Positions 1 to 6,359 of a stretch of 13,338 nucleotides of DNA are shown here, piece after piece. The stretch spans positions 1-13,338 of the forward strand of contig DNUI01000220.1 of assembly GCA_003508565.1 (NCBI GenBank), written 5' to 3'. This DNA comes from Syntrophaceae bacterium (GTDB taxonomy: Bacteria; Desulfobacterota; Syntrophia; Syntrophales; UBA2185). The position numbers and the translations under genes were made by a program. Below the pieces are notes generated by a model. That model was not told the DNA's origin and did not search any database. It was given only the letters and a program-made list of their open reading frames with translations. Within the stretch, counting starts at the first letter, position 1. Each line of letters opens with the position of its first letter.

Positions 1-156
1 TACACAATTAAGTTGACAGTATCATCTTCTACTTGGCACGAAATGCGAATTTTAACGAGTTCAGGAAGAATACGAGTGTTCTCGGTTACATTTACTTATC
101 TAAAATTTAAAGTTTCACAGAAAATATAAGATTACTAATTGCGAGTATTATCCTAT

Positions 157-162
157 TATAAT
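157..162 (+). promoter_or_regulatory. possible -10 box upstream of usp
   Basis: A perfect TATAAT lies about 120 bp upstream of the universal stress protein start codon in a very AT-rich stretch. The best -35 candidate (TTACTA at 132-137, 19-bp spacer) is poor, so the assignment is tentative. The remainder of bases 1-284 holds no convincing gene. Confidence 0.3.
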
Positions 163-284
163 GCTTACAATTAATTAGTATTGTGTTTGCGGATAAACAA
201 TTTTAATTTTTATATAAATTGGTTTCTGTTCTGAGCTTAACCGCTCTTATCAGTCAAACAATAAAAGGACGAAAGGAGGATCAT

Positions 285-788
285 ATGTTCAAGAAGATAC
301 TCGTTCCATTGGATGGTTCAGAATTAGCAGCGAAGATTTTACCACAAGTAGAAGACCTTGCAAGAAGCGAGCAGGCAGAGATCACGCTGTTAACGGTGGG
401 TAACATTTCAAGCGTGGCGCATCTTGCGGAGAGTGATCCTTCGCTTGTCGATGCAGCTCTCGGTGCGCTAAAGAGTGCCGCGGAGAAGGATCTTACAGAT
501 TGCACGAATGAAATGAAGGCCAAGGGGCTGAAAGTAAGCTGGGTATACAGGGAGGGGCTCCCCGCTCAGGAAATTATCCAGTATGCTGCGGAAACATCTT
601 GTGATCTCATTGCCATGGCAACACATGGTCGCGGCGAAGTTGCTTGGATGCTTGGAAGCGTTGCGGAAAAAATCGTCTCGCACGCAACGGTGCCTGTGCT
701 TCTCATGCGCGTCATCGAAGCTCAGCCCTTAATGGAAAAGAGCGAACTCCTCGGCGGTCCAGGGGAGAGGGTGTGGGGATCTGAATAA
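285..788 (+). CDS. universal stress protein, UspA family
   Basis: Encodes a 167-aa cytoplasmic nucleotide-binding stress protein with a single Usp domain. The start is the ATG at 285, not an upstream in-frame codon, because AAAGGAGG lies at 272-279, just before it, and the product then opens with the family signature MFKKILVPLDGS. The C-terminal half carries the ATP-loop signature A112-T-H-G115 ... G124-S125 followed by VAEKIV and VPVLLMR. The usual pattern is G-x2-G-x9-G-S/T; here the first Gly is Ala (common) and only eight residues separate G115 and G124, one fewer than usual, so ATP binding is likely but unproven. The last ~20 residues, after MRVIEAQ, look like a low-complexity Gly/Arg tail not typical of the family. 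The gene stands alone and ends before a strong terminator. Confidence 0.93.
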   Translation: MFKKILVPLDGSELAAKILPQVEDLARSEQAEITLLTVGNISSVAHLAESDPSLVDAALGALKSAAEKDLTDCTNEMKAKGLKVSWVYREGLPAQEIIQYAAETSCDLIAMATHGRGEVAWMLGSVAEKIVSHATVPVLLMRVIEAQPLMEKSELLGGPGERVWGSE

Positions 789-827
789 ACATGAGCAGCC
801 TTGTATTAAGGTTGTTGGGAAGCTGCG

Positions 828-926
828 ATGCACGTAATGAGTCAGGTTACTGGAGGCAAATTGAAAAAAGAACCGCAGGGTCTTATTGGTGATAGTGATC
901 ATCCGCTTGAGGACCAAGTAGTTTAA
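828..926 (+). CDS. possible 32-aa small ORF downstream of usp
   Basis: An ATG-to-TAA reading frame of 32 codons sits between the usp stop and the intrinsic terminator, in the same transcript. The product is hydrophilic (starts MHVMSQVTGG, ends LEDQVV). The only Shine-Dalgarno-like sequence is a weak GGGAAG about 5 nt upstream. I do not recognise it. It may simply be untranslated trailer. Confidence 0.25.
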   Translation: MHVMSQVTGGKLKKEPQGLIGDSDHPLEDQVV

Positions 927-975
927 CACATTGACTCCAGATACAAAGACAAGACGACATCAGCGGCTCTCGACG

Positions 976-1020
976 ATCCCTCGCAAGGATAATGAAATCC
1001 TTGCGAGGGATTTTTATTTT
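976..1020 (+). terminator. intrinsic terminator of the usp transcript
   Basis: A perfect 15-bp inverted repeat (976-990 and 997-1011, arm ATCCCTCGCAAGGAT) with a 6-nt loop AATGAA is followed directly by TTTTATTTT. This is a Rho-independent terminator for the plus strand. On the minus strand the hairpin lacks a trailing T tract, so it would stop the convergent gap transcript less well. Confidence 0.93.
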
Positions 1021-1104
1021 AAGCACGTCCTGCCCCTGAATTGTTTTATTGTTTACACCTACCTACTTATCATTTGTGTTAATATGAATATGTTTCATAT
1101 TTCC

Positions 1105-2117
1105 TCAAAAGCCCTTTTGTCCCATGTAATTTGCGAGATCTGCTACGCGGCAGGAATACCCCCATTCATTGTCATACCAGGCAACTACCTTGGCCATGTT
1201 TCCCTGAAGGACTTGGGTGAACTCCATATCCACTATGGAAGAGTGGGAGTTTCCCTTAAAGTCCATGGAAACTAAAGATGATTCTTCGCAAGCCATAATA
1301 CCCTTCAATTGTTTTTTTGATGCATGTAGCAAGGCATCTTTGAGATTTTCCGTTGTTGTTTTGCTGCGAAGCTGGGCAACGAAATCGACAATCGATACTG
1401 TTGGAGTCGGCACGCGGAGTGAGTACCCGTCAAATCGACCGGCAAGGTCGGGAATTACCAAAGACAATGCCCTTGCGGCGCCGGTTGTGGTCGGTATGAT
1501 ATTCTGCCCCGCCGCACGGGCCCGTCGCAAATCTCTGTGGGCAAGATCGAGGATGCGTTGGTCATTGGTATAAGAGTGGACCGTTGTCATCATACCTTTC
1601 TCGATACCAAAAATTCCATGAACAACAAACACGGGTGGAGCAAGACAATTGGTAGTACAGGATGCATTGGATACTATATGGTGTTTCCTATGTTTATAAT
1701 CTTTATGGTTGACGCCCATAACAATCGTGATGTCTTCTTCTTTTGCTGGAGCAGTAATGATAACCTTCTTTGCCCCGGCCTCGATATGGGCCGCTGCTTT
1801 TGGGCCGCTGAGAAAAAGACCCGTACTCTCAATAACTATGTCGATACCTTCTTCCTCCCAGGGGATGGTTGATGGATCGCGCGGAATGCAATATTTTTTA
1901 TGATGTGGTCATCAATAATGAGGCTATCTTTTTTGACCTTGACCTCTCCGGGATAACGTCCATAATTTGTGTCATATTTAAAAAGGTGGGCGTTGGTTTC
2001 CACATCAAAGAGATCATTAACTACTGCAACACAGAGCGTCTGGGGATACCTTTCAATGACGGCTTTCAGTACCTGCCGCCCTATCCGTCCAAAACCATTT
2101 ATTCCAAGGCGAATCAT
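1105..2117 (-). pseudogene. gap: glyceraldehyde-3-phosphate dehydrogenase, broken by a single-base frameshift
   Basis: Phosphorylating GAPDH of glycolysis/gluconeogenesis, which converts glyceraldehyde-3-phosphate, NAD+ and phosphate to 1,3-bisphosphoglycerate. The N-terminal part (start 2117, AAAAGGAGT just upstream) begins MIRLGINGFGRIGR, the Rossmann nucleotide-binding loop, and contains VVND, which suits NAD preference. At about 1878-1884 (a CGCGCG tract) the frame shifts; restoring one base gives FR-x-DPSTIPWEEEGIDI, the expected family sequence. The rest is intact: catalytic SNASCTTNC (Cys about residue 154 after correction), HSYTNDQRILD, and C-terminal WYDNEWGYS. Corrected length is about 337 aa, normal for the family. 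Apart from the one missing base nothing is decayed, so either a sequencing error or a very recent mutation is likely. It lies 12 nt after the GAF gene, in the same operon. Confidence 0.93.
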
Positions 2118-2123
2118 AGTGTA

Positions 2124-2130
2124 CTCCTTT
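2124..2130 (-). promoter_or_regulatory. gap ribosome binding site overlapping the GAF gene stop
   Basis: On the minus strand AAAGGAG lies 7-13 nt before the gap ATG. Its first base is shared with the last base of the TAA stop of the upstream GAF gene (2130-2132). Ribosomes finishing the GAF gene would arrive on the gap ribosome binding site, so translational coupling is plausible. Confidence 0.6.
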
Positions 2131-2693
2131 TAATTGTCATCAATACGATACTTATGTTCATTCATTAAATCACAACATGTTTGCAGTGTCTTGTGATGTT
2201 TGGCGTTGTCAAGGGCGATAGCACTGAGATTGGCTATAGCCTTTAAAAACTTGGTTTCGTCATCATTAAATTTATGAATTTTGTCCGAGTAGACCCGCAG
2301 AACACCAATGGGATTTTTTGCGAGCATTAACGGTAAAGCAAGTACTGATTTTATGCCTTCGGCTTTTGCCTTTGCTCCGTACTGAAAGTTCATATCGGTC
2401 TGGACATTCTTCAACCACGTAGTTTCACCCGAGAGAACCTTCTGATCCAGTCTACTTTCTTTTACTAAAATTGGCCCCTTATGAAGGTAATCTTTAGAGA
2501 GACCGCAAGCTGCCCCAAGGATCAGCTGTTTGCTCTGTGAATCCAGGAGCCTGATGCTGCAAGCCTTAATCTGCATGGCGCCAACTATGCATCGGACGAT
2601 CTCGTCCAGAACTTTGGACGGGTCCAGAGAGGCATTGATGACCATGGCTACATCGTACAGGGCAACGAAATAATCCGTCTTCTTTTCTTTCAT
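2130..2693 (-). CDS. GAF-domain protein (stand-alone small-molecule sensor)
   Basis: A 187-aa soluble protein that is essentially one GAF domain (about residues 20-165). Visible family features are the N-terminal helix with LDPSKVLDEIVRCIV, the strand KACSIRLLD, the central SVLALPLML and GVLRVYSDKIHKFNDDE, and the closing helix FLKAIANLSAIALDNA. There is no attached kinase, cyclase or DNA-binding domain. Such proteins bind small ligands or act as partner modules; the ligand here cannot be read from sequence. The start at 2693 has AAGGAGGG about 7 nt upstream. It is the first gene of a two-gene operon with gap, suggesting a sensor linked to central carbon metabolism. A TTGACA on the minus strand at 2766-2771 could be its -35 element, but no good -10 box is spaced correctly. 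Confidence 0.88.
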   Translation of the reverse strand: MKEKKTDYFVALYDVAMVINASLDPSKVLDEIVRCIVGAMQIKACSIRLLDSQSKQLILGAACGLSKDYLHKGPILVKESRLDQKVLSGETTWLKNVQTDMNFQYGAKAKAEGIKSVLALPLMLAKNPIGVLRVYSDKIHKFNDDETKFLKAIANLSAIALDNAKHHKTLQTCCDLMNEHKYRIDDN

Positions 2694-3091
2694 ATTTCCA
2701 CCCTCCTTACATCGTAATGAACGTCTGATAATAATTATTTAGTAAAAAAAATAACACATCAACTTTGTCAAATTACCCATATGGAATAAAATTCGTCAAA
2801 TGATATCATGAATCGATTGAATTTTGTTCGGTAGTATTGGCTTGAAAGTGGATTTATTAACCCGGTCGGAGCGGTTTGTCATAAAATCTTTTTAAGCGAT
2901 CGGAATGTTTTTCCTTTTTCACCAGTCATCCTGAAGCCCTGTTCTAAAGGTTTTGGTCATCAAGGTAGTTTACACCTATCAATACCCTGACTTTTAATTC
3001 TTATTGTATTCCGCTTACAGGTAAACTAATTTTATCCATAAATCTATCCCTGCTATTAACCACACTGTAAACGTTATCGAAGGGGGTTTTC
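2694..3091. other. intergenic region between divergent GAF and 3092 genes
   Basis: About 400 bp of AT-rich DNA without a supportable gene. It holds the leader of the GAF-gap operon, a 10-bp palindrome ATGATATCAT near 2800, copy A of the 70-bp repeat (2966-3035), and the leader of the small plus-strand gene. Confidence 0.6.
2966..3035 (+). repeat. 70-bp repeat, copy A
   Basis: This 70-bp segment is matched in inverted orientation by 9005-9074, with 65 of 70 positions identical by eye. The five differences cluster in two short internal patches. The unit is partly self-complementary: its left end TAGTTTACACCT faces AGGTAAACTA near its right end, and inner CAATA/TATTG can also pair. It resembles a small inverted-repeat-bounded element (MITE-like) or a structured end of a transposon. 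No protein is encoded. Confidence 0.8.
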
Positions 3092-3446
3092 GTGAAGAAA
3101 AAAAAGGAAAAAAAAGTTGTAACGGGTCATATCAAAATAAAGAGAAAATATGGAGATCGTTTTTTTCGTGAACGTGTAAGCCAAGCCGTAAGAAGCATAC
3201 TCACTGATCTACATCCCTATGCTGATGAAATCGATATCAAATTCTACCCAGATGGGTTACCAGCAGTTTTGTCCTCGCAAATTAACCACGTATTTGAAAT
3301 TAGAGATTCAGTGCCACAAATGATTTCCTGAACCGCCCACTCCTGATTATCAGGTGAAAGCAAATTTTGATGTTGTGAACATAACAAGAGTAAGGGAAGC
3401 AGACGGATGGGGGTATTACCCCCTAACCATATCTGTTGCTTTATAG
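3092..3446 (+). CDS. small hypothetical protein with a probable +1 frame break
   Basis: The first frame starts at GTG 3092 with AGGGGG 5 nt upstream and gives 79 residues: a very basic start (KKKKEKK), then a globular-looking part including YADEIDIKFYPDGLP and FEIRDSVPQ, ending at TGA 3329-3331. Immediately after, the +1 frame is open to TAG 3444-3446 and reads like a real protein end (EPPTPDYQVKANFDVV, then GWGYYPLTISVAL). Joined by a +1 shift at the UCC-UGA stop site, the product would be 117 aa. I do not recognise the family. The break could be a one-base insertion, a sequencing error, or programmed +1 frameshifting. It lies directly downstream of repeat copy A and points toward the dehalogenase. 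Confidence 0.55.
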
Positions 3447-3629
3447 AATGATAAATTGTCAGATAAAACAAAATAGGAAGGTGAGTTAAAATGAATACTG
3501 CAATATGAATAAAGATTTTGTATTTTAAAGAATTTTGGCCATAAAATGTTGGGGGGGTATAGATGTTTGTCGTCGAGGTTGCCGATTTCCGTCGTTCAGG
3601 AGGTCACTCTCATTTATTCTCTAAGAAAA

Positions 3630-4526
3630 TCAGATGAAAACTTCCAACGCTTTTCTCGCAATATCTTCACCCCATTCCTGAATGAAGTGCCCAGCATGTT
3701 CAACCTCGTATGGTTCGGGACAATTTTGTATTATATTTCTGAGATAACTCATGACGGATGGGCCAAGTACCGGGTCCTTCATACCAATTGCCATAAACGT
3801 GGCACCGGACCATTTGGTATTTAACCATCTGCGGGCACGTCGGGATAATTCAGCACCTGGAGCATCTGGTGAATCAGGGACTATATTGGGGAAACGCCTC
3901 ACCCCTGCCTTATAGCGAATATCCGGGAATGGAGCATCATAAGCGTTGCATTCTTCAGGTGACAGATGTGGGCATGTCCTTGACATAAGTTTGCCCACCG
4001 CCATATCGTGATTCTTATTAGTCCAGGCTCGCCAGGCAAGGAATCCTTCTGAAAGAGGAATATCACCGGTACCGAGTATCGTGTTCATCACCAGAAGACG
4101 GGAAAACCTCCCAGGCATGTCCATCGGCATGGTAAGACCGAGTAGCCCACCCCAATCCTGACACACAAGAGTAATATCGGTCAAATCGAGTCGCTCGATA
4201 AGCAGCATGATGGTCCTGCGATGAAAATCAAAAGTATAAACAGCCTCATCCATGGGTTTATCAGATCGTCCGAAGCCAAACATGTCGGGTACCACAATTC
4301 TGTGTCCGGCATCCTTAAAAACAGGAAGCATCTTGCGGTAAAGATAGCTCCATGTCGGTTCTCCATGCAGGCACAGGAATACCTGCTTTGCATGTCTGGA
4401 ACCTTCGTCAAGATAATGCATGCGTAACCCCCCGTATCCGGCAAGATCATCGATGTAGTTCGGATTGAAAGGATAACCAGGAAGATGGGCAAAACGTTCA
4501 TCTGGTGTCCTTAAAGCCTGTATCAT
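3630..4526 (-). CDS. haloalkane dehalogenase (EC 3.8.1.5), HLD-I / DhlA-like
   Basis: A 298-aa alpha/beta-hydrolase that hydrolyses carbon-halogen bonds of haloalkanes to alcohols with release of halide, in the cytoplasm. The N-terminus (PDERFAHLPGYPF) and the whole domain order match DhlA-type enzymes of about 300-310 aa. Visible active-site residues are: oxyanion motif HGEPTW with Glu56; nucleophile Asp124 in CQDWGG with Trp125 as halide-binding residue; catalytic acid Asp251 in GMKDPVLGP; and base His280 in HAGHF. Trp165 or Trp168 in the cap could be the second halide-binding residue, as HLD-I enzymes have one there. The start at 4526 has GAGG about 9 nt upstream. An IS4-family element lies about 30 bp upstream, so its original promoter has been moved roughly 1.3 kb away. 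Epoxide hydrolases are related, but the Trp after the nucleophile and Glu56 favour dehalogenase. Confidence 0.88.
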   Translation of the reverse strand: MIQALRTPDERFAHLPGYPFNPNYIDDLAGYGGLRMHYLDEGSRHAKQVFLCLHGEPTWSYLYRKMLPVFKDAGHRIVVPDMFGFGRSDKPMDEAVYTFDFHRRTIMLLIERLDLTDITLVCQDWGGLLGLTMPMDMPGRFSRLLVMNTILGTGDIPLSEGFLAWRAWTNKNHDMAVGKLMSRTCPHLSPEECNAYDAPFPDIRYKAGVRRFPNIVPDSPDAPGAELSRRARRWLNTKWSGATFMAIGMKDPVLGPSVMSYLRNIIQNCPEPYEVEHAGHFIQEWGEDIARKALEVFI

Positions 4527-4549
4527 AGTGAAACCTCGTTCTTCTTAAT

Positions 4550-4558
4550 ATATGGAAT
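4550..4558. repeat. target-site duplication of the IS4 element, left copy
   Basis: ATATGGAAT directly abuts the left terminal repeat of the insertion sequence and is repeated exactly at 5889-5897 on the other side. A 9-bp duplication fits IS4-family transposition and shows that the flanks were contiguous before insertion. Confidence 0.88.
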
Positions 4559-4577
4559 CATTACTGTCCGGAATAAT
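4559..4577. repeat. IS4 element terminal inverted repeat, left
   Basis: CATTACTGTCCGGAATAAT. The reverse complement of 5870-5888 differs only at the third base. The transposase stop codon falls at 4561-4563 inside it. Confidence 0.92.
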
Positions 4578-5742
4578 CCGTGAATAAGTTCAATTGGTTA
4601 AGATTTTTGTTTCTATCGTATGTGTAGTCATGGAATGTAAGTAGCTGAAACATAGATGTTCTTTCAAATAGTGAAACACTCAAGACCTGTAAAATTGTGT
4701 AGAGACTTTCCTGGATATTCAGCCGTTTTTTGATGATTGCCACGATCAGATAGACGGAAACGGCAATCCAAATCTGGGTTTTCACGGCGTTCTCCGAAGT
4801 GCCGTAAAAGCTCTTGATGCGCAGATTCTGTTTGATCCACTTGAAAAAGAGCTCCACTTGCCATCGTTGTTTGTAGAGTTGGGCGATGGTGATGGCGGGC
4901 AGAAAAAAGTTGTTGGACAGAAACACCAGGGTTTTGTCGGTTTCGGCGTCGTAATATCTCACTCTGCGGAGCTTGTCGGAATAATCCCCAGCCGACTTCG
5001 GAACGGTCAGCAGAATAGATTGATCGCACATAACCCCGGTGGATTTGTCCACCGGGTGGGAGTAGAGTCTGCGGCACTTTAGATTCGACTTGGCCCGGAT
5101 AACAAAGACCGACGAAGCCCGAGTGACGGTGTGGAGTCTGGAGAAGTCCAGGAAGCCGCGATCCATAATGTAGAAAGCGCCTGTTTCCAGAGGAATGATG
5201 TCTATGACGTTGACCTCGTGGAATTTGCCGTCGGAGATGTAGATAAAGCTCGGTATATTGCCCCGCAGATCCAGCAGCGTATGGAGACGGACGGCCCCTT
5301 TTGTCTCCCGAAAGCGTGCCCAGGGAAAGAGGGACAGGCACAGGTCGATCGTCGTGGCATCCAAGGCGTACACCGTGTTTTCGAGTTCTACAGCCAACGG
5401 TTCCTTGTGGTAGAGCTTCCTGGCGATACCGATCAAATGATGGGCAAAATCGGCGTAGATGCGCCAGTCCCGCATCTCGTTCGCTTCCGCTATGGTGCTG
5501 CGGGAAACCTTGCTGCGGATACCCATATGATAGAGCTTGTTGCTTTGCGCCCGGAGGCAGACCTCGATGTCCCGCAGACTTTCCCGATACGTCAGTTGGG
5601 CAAAGGCCATGATGCGGAACTGACCCATGCAGGTGAAACTCTTCACGCTGAAGTTGCCTCGGTATCTCTCCACGCAGCGCCGAAAGGTTTTCAACGGCAT
5701 GAAGTCCATGATTTGGGTAAACACAAGCGGACCTGAATACAT
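4561..5742 (-). CDS. IS4-family transposase
   Basis: A 393-aa DDE transposase. The N-terminal region (about residues 5-70, with FTQIMDF, FAQLTYRESLRDIE) matches the DUF4372 domain common in this IS4 branch, followed by the DDE_Tnp_1 catalytic core. Candidate catalytic residues are Asp128 in ALDATTIDLCLS, Asp194 in YIMDRGFLDF and Glu297 in YKQRWQVELFFKWIK. The last also gives the IS4 hallmark Y-x2-R-x3-E-x6-K (Y290, R293, E297, K304). The frame is uninterrupted and full length. The start at 5742 has GGGAAGGAA about 7 nt upstream, and that Shine-Dalgarno sequence can be masked in a hairpin. Transcription runs toward the dehalogenase. Confidence 0.95.
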   Translation of the reverse strand: MYSGPLVFTQIMDFMPLKTFRRCVERYRGNFSVKSFTCMGQFRIMAFAQLTYRESLRDIEVCLRAQSNKLYHMGIRSKVSRSTIAEANEMRDWRIYADFAHHLIGIARKLYHKEPLAVELENTVYALDATTIDLCLSLFPWARFRETKGAVRLHTLLDLRGNIPSFIYISDGKFHEVNVIDIIPLETGAFYIMDRGFLDFSRLHTVTRASSVFVIRAKSNLKCRRLYSHPVDKSTGVMCDQSILLTVPKSAGDYSDKLRRVRYYDAETDKTLVFLSNNFFLPAITIAQLYKQRWQVELFFKWIKQNLRIKSFYGTSENAVKTQIWIAVSVYLIVAIIKKRLNIQESLYTILQVLSVSLFERTSMFQLLTFHDYTYDRNKNLNQLNLFTDYSGQ

Positions 5743-5749
5743 GTGCGTT

Positions 5750-5776
5750 CCTTCCCTGAAATAATCTCTGGGAAGG
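5750..5776 (-). promoter_or_regulatory. hairpin masking the transposase ribosome binding site
   Basis: CCTTCCC (5750-5756) and GGGAAGG (5770-5776) can form a 7-bp stem with a 13-nt loop. In the minus-strand mRNA the 3' arm is the Shine-Dalgarno sequence of the transposase. Several IS elements use such structures to block translation from read-through transcripts; here that role is inferred. Confidence 0.45.
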
Positions 5777-5869
5777 TTTACAGATTCCGCTATGCGTTTT
5801 CAAGTCGAGGACAAACATAAATGGCATCTTTTATAAAATATGTTACAGTGTTACAAAACTTAATGACCA

Positions 5870-5888
5870 ATTATTCCGGACAGTAGTG
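5870..5888. repeat. IS4 element terminal inverted repeat, right
   Basis: ATTATTCCGGACAGTAGTG is the reverse complement of the left terminal repeat with one mismatch. ATATGGAAT follows at once. Confidence 0.92.
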
Positions 5889-5897
5889 ATATGGAAT
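5889..5897. repeat. target-site duplication of the IS4 element, right copy
   Basis: ATATGGAAT is identical to 4550-4558. Joining 4558 to 5898 recreates the pre-insertion upstream region of the dehalogenase. Confidence 0.88.
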
Positions 5898-6043
5898 GAA
5901 TAATCTATATTCGAGCTGAAGAAGATCAGTTCTCCAACTATCACCTGGCAAGTAAGTATATCCTTTGCTATTTTATATTACCACCTGGAATAATGAATAG
6001 CTTGATAAAAATGACAGAACAACATCTTGTGGATAAAAAATAA

Positions 6044-6072
6044 TTGACATACGAATGGAACTTTCTTATATT
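6044..6072 (+). promoter_or_regulatory. sigma70-type promoter for the 6360 gene
   Basis: TTGACA (6044-6049), a 17-bp spacer, and TATATT (6067-6072) form the best housekeeping promoter in the window. It points to the secreted protein gene whose start is about 285 bp downstream, leaving a long leader. Confidence 0.7.
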
Positions 6073-6359
6073 TACCCCGTAAGAAAGCAAAACCTTATCA
6101 AAAATGTTATAAACTAGCTTGGGACGCCGTGGTAAAAAATGGAGGAGTGAATCTACAGATGCACCTAATACCAGAATTCTTATATCAAGTAGTATTTACC
6201 TCCCACTTACCGCTCATTCAACTACTATTGCATTGTCAGATTTATTTATTAAGATATCAATCAAGATACCACTTCCACGCAGGTATCGTGTGAAGCTCAA
6301 AATTGGGTGGGTTGTAGCAATCCAACATAGCAAAAAGATATACATTGAGGAGGTAGCGT
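6073..6359 (+). other. long leader of the 6360 gene
   Basis: Roughly 280 nt of transcribed leader is expected between the promoter and the ATG at 6360. It contains a possible 44-aa ORF but no riboswitch I recognise. The gene's own ribosome binding site GAGGAGGT is at its 3' end. Confidence 0.4.
6159..6293 (+). CDS. possible 44-aa leader ORF
   Basis: An ATG-to-TGA frame within the long leader, with GGAGGAG 11 nt upstream (rather far). The product begins MHLIPEFLYQ and is hydrophobic then basic. No family is recognised. It may be an upstream regulatory ORF or chance. Confidence 0.2.
   Translation: MHLIPEFLYQVVFTSHLPLIQLLLHCQIYLLRYQSRYHFHAGIV

Larger units (their letters stand above)
4559..5888 (-). 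mobile_element. complete IS4-family insertion sequence (1330 bp)
   Basis: The element is bounded by terminal inverted repeats at 4559-4577 and 5870-5888, identical at 18 of 19 positions (core TACTGTCCGGAATAAT), and by a 9-bp direct repeat outside each end. It contains one intact transposase gene on the minus strand, whose stop codon lies within the left terminal repeat. Its base composition is visibly more GC-rich than the AT-rich DNA around it, suggesting recent arrival. The ends and duplication are unmutated, so the insertion looks young and possibly active. Confidence 0.95.

Noticed and set aside
33..48. TTGGCACG...GC resembling a sigma54 promoter
   Set aside because: The distance between the GG and GC elements is 8 nt rather than the required 10, so it does not fit.
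1217..2168. Several plus-strand frames opposite gap
   Set aside because: Antisense shadows of the clearly identified GAPDH gene.
3329..3408. Reading the several TGA codons after 3329 as selenocysteine
   Set aside because: The readthrough sequence is not protein-like and no Cys position is implied, whereas the +1 frame gives a convincing continuation.
3491..3541. Short ATG frame after GGAAGGTGAG with a TGA after five codons
   Set aside because: Too short and not protein-like even if the TGA is read through.
5131..5736. A 201-codon plus-strand frame within the IS element
   Set aside because: Antisense shadow of the transposase with no family resemblance and no ribosome binding site.
4664..5827. 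A 387-codon open frame overlapping the transposase in another minus-strand frame
   Set aside because: It is an out-of-frame shadow of the GC-richer transposase gene; its product is low-complexity and shows no domain.
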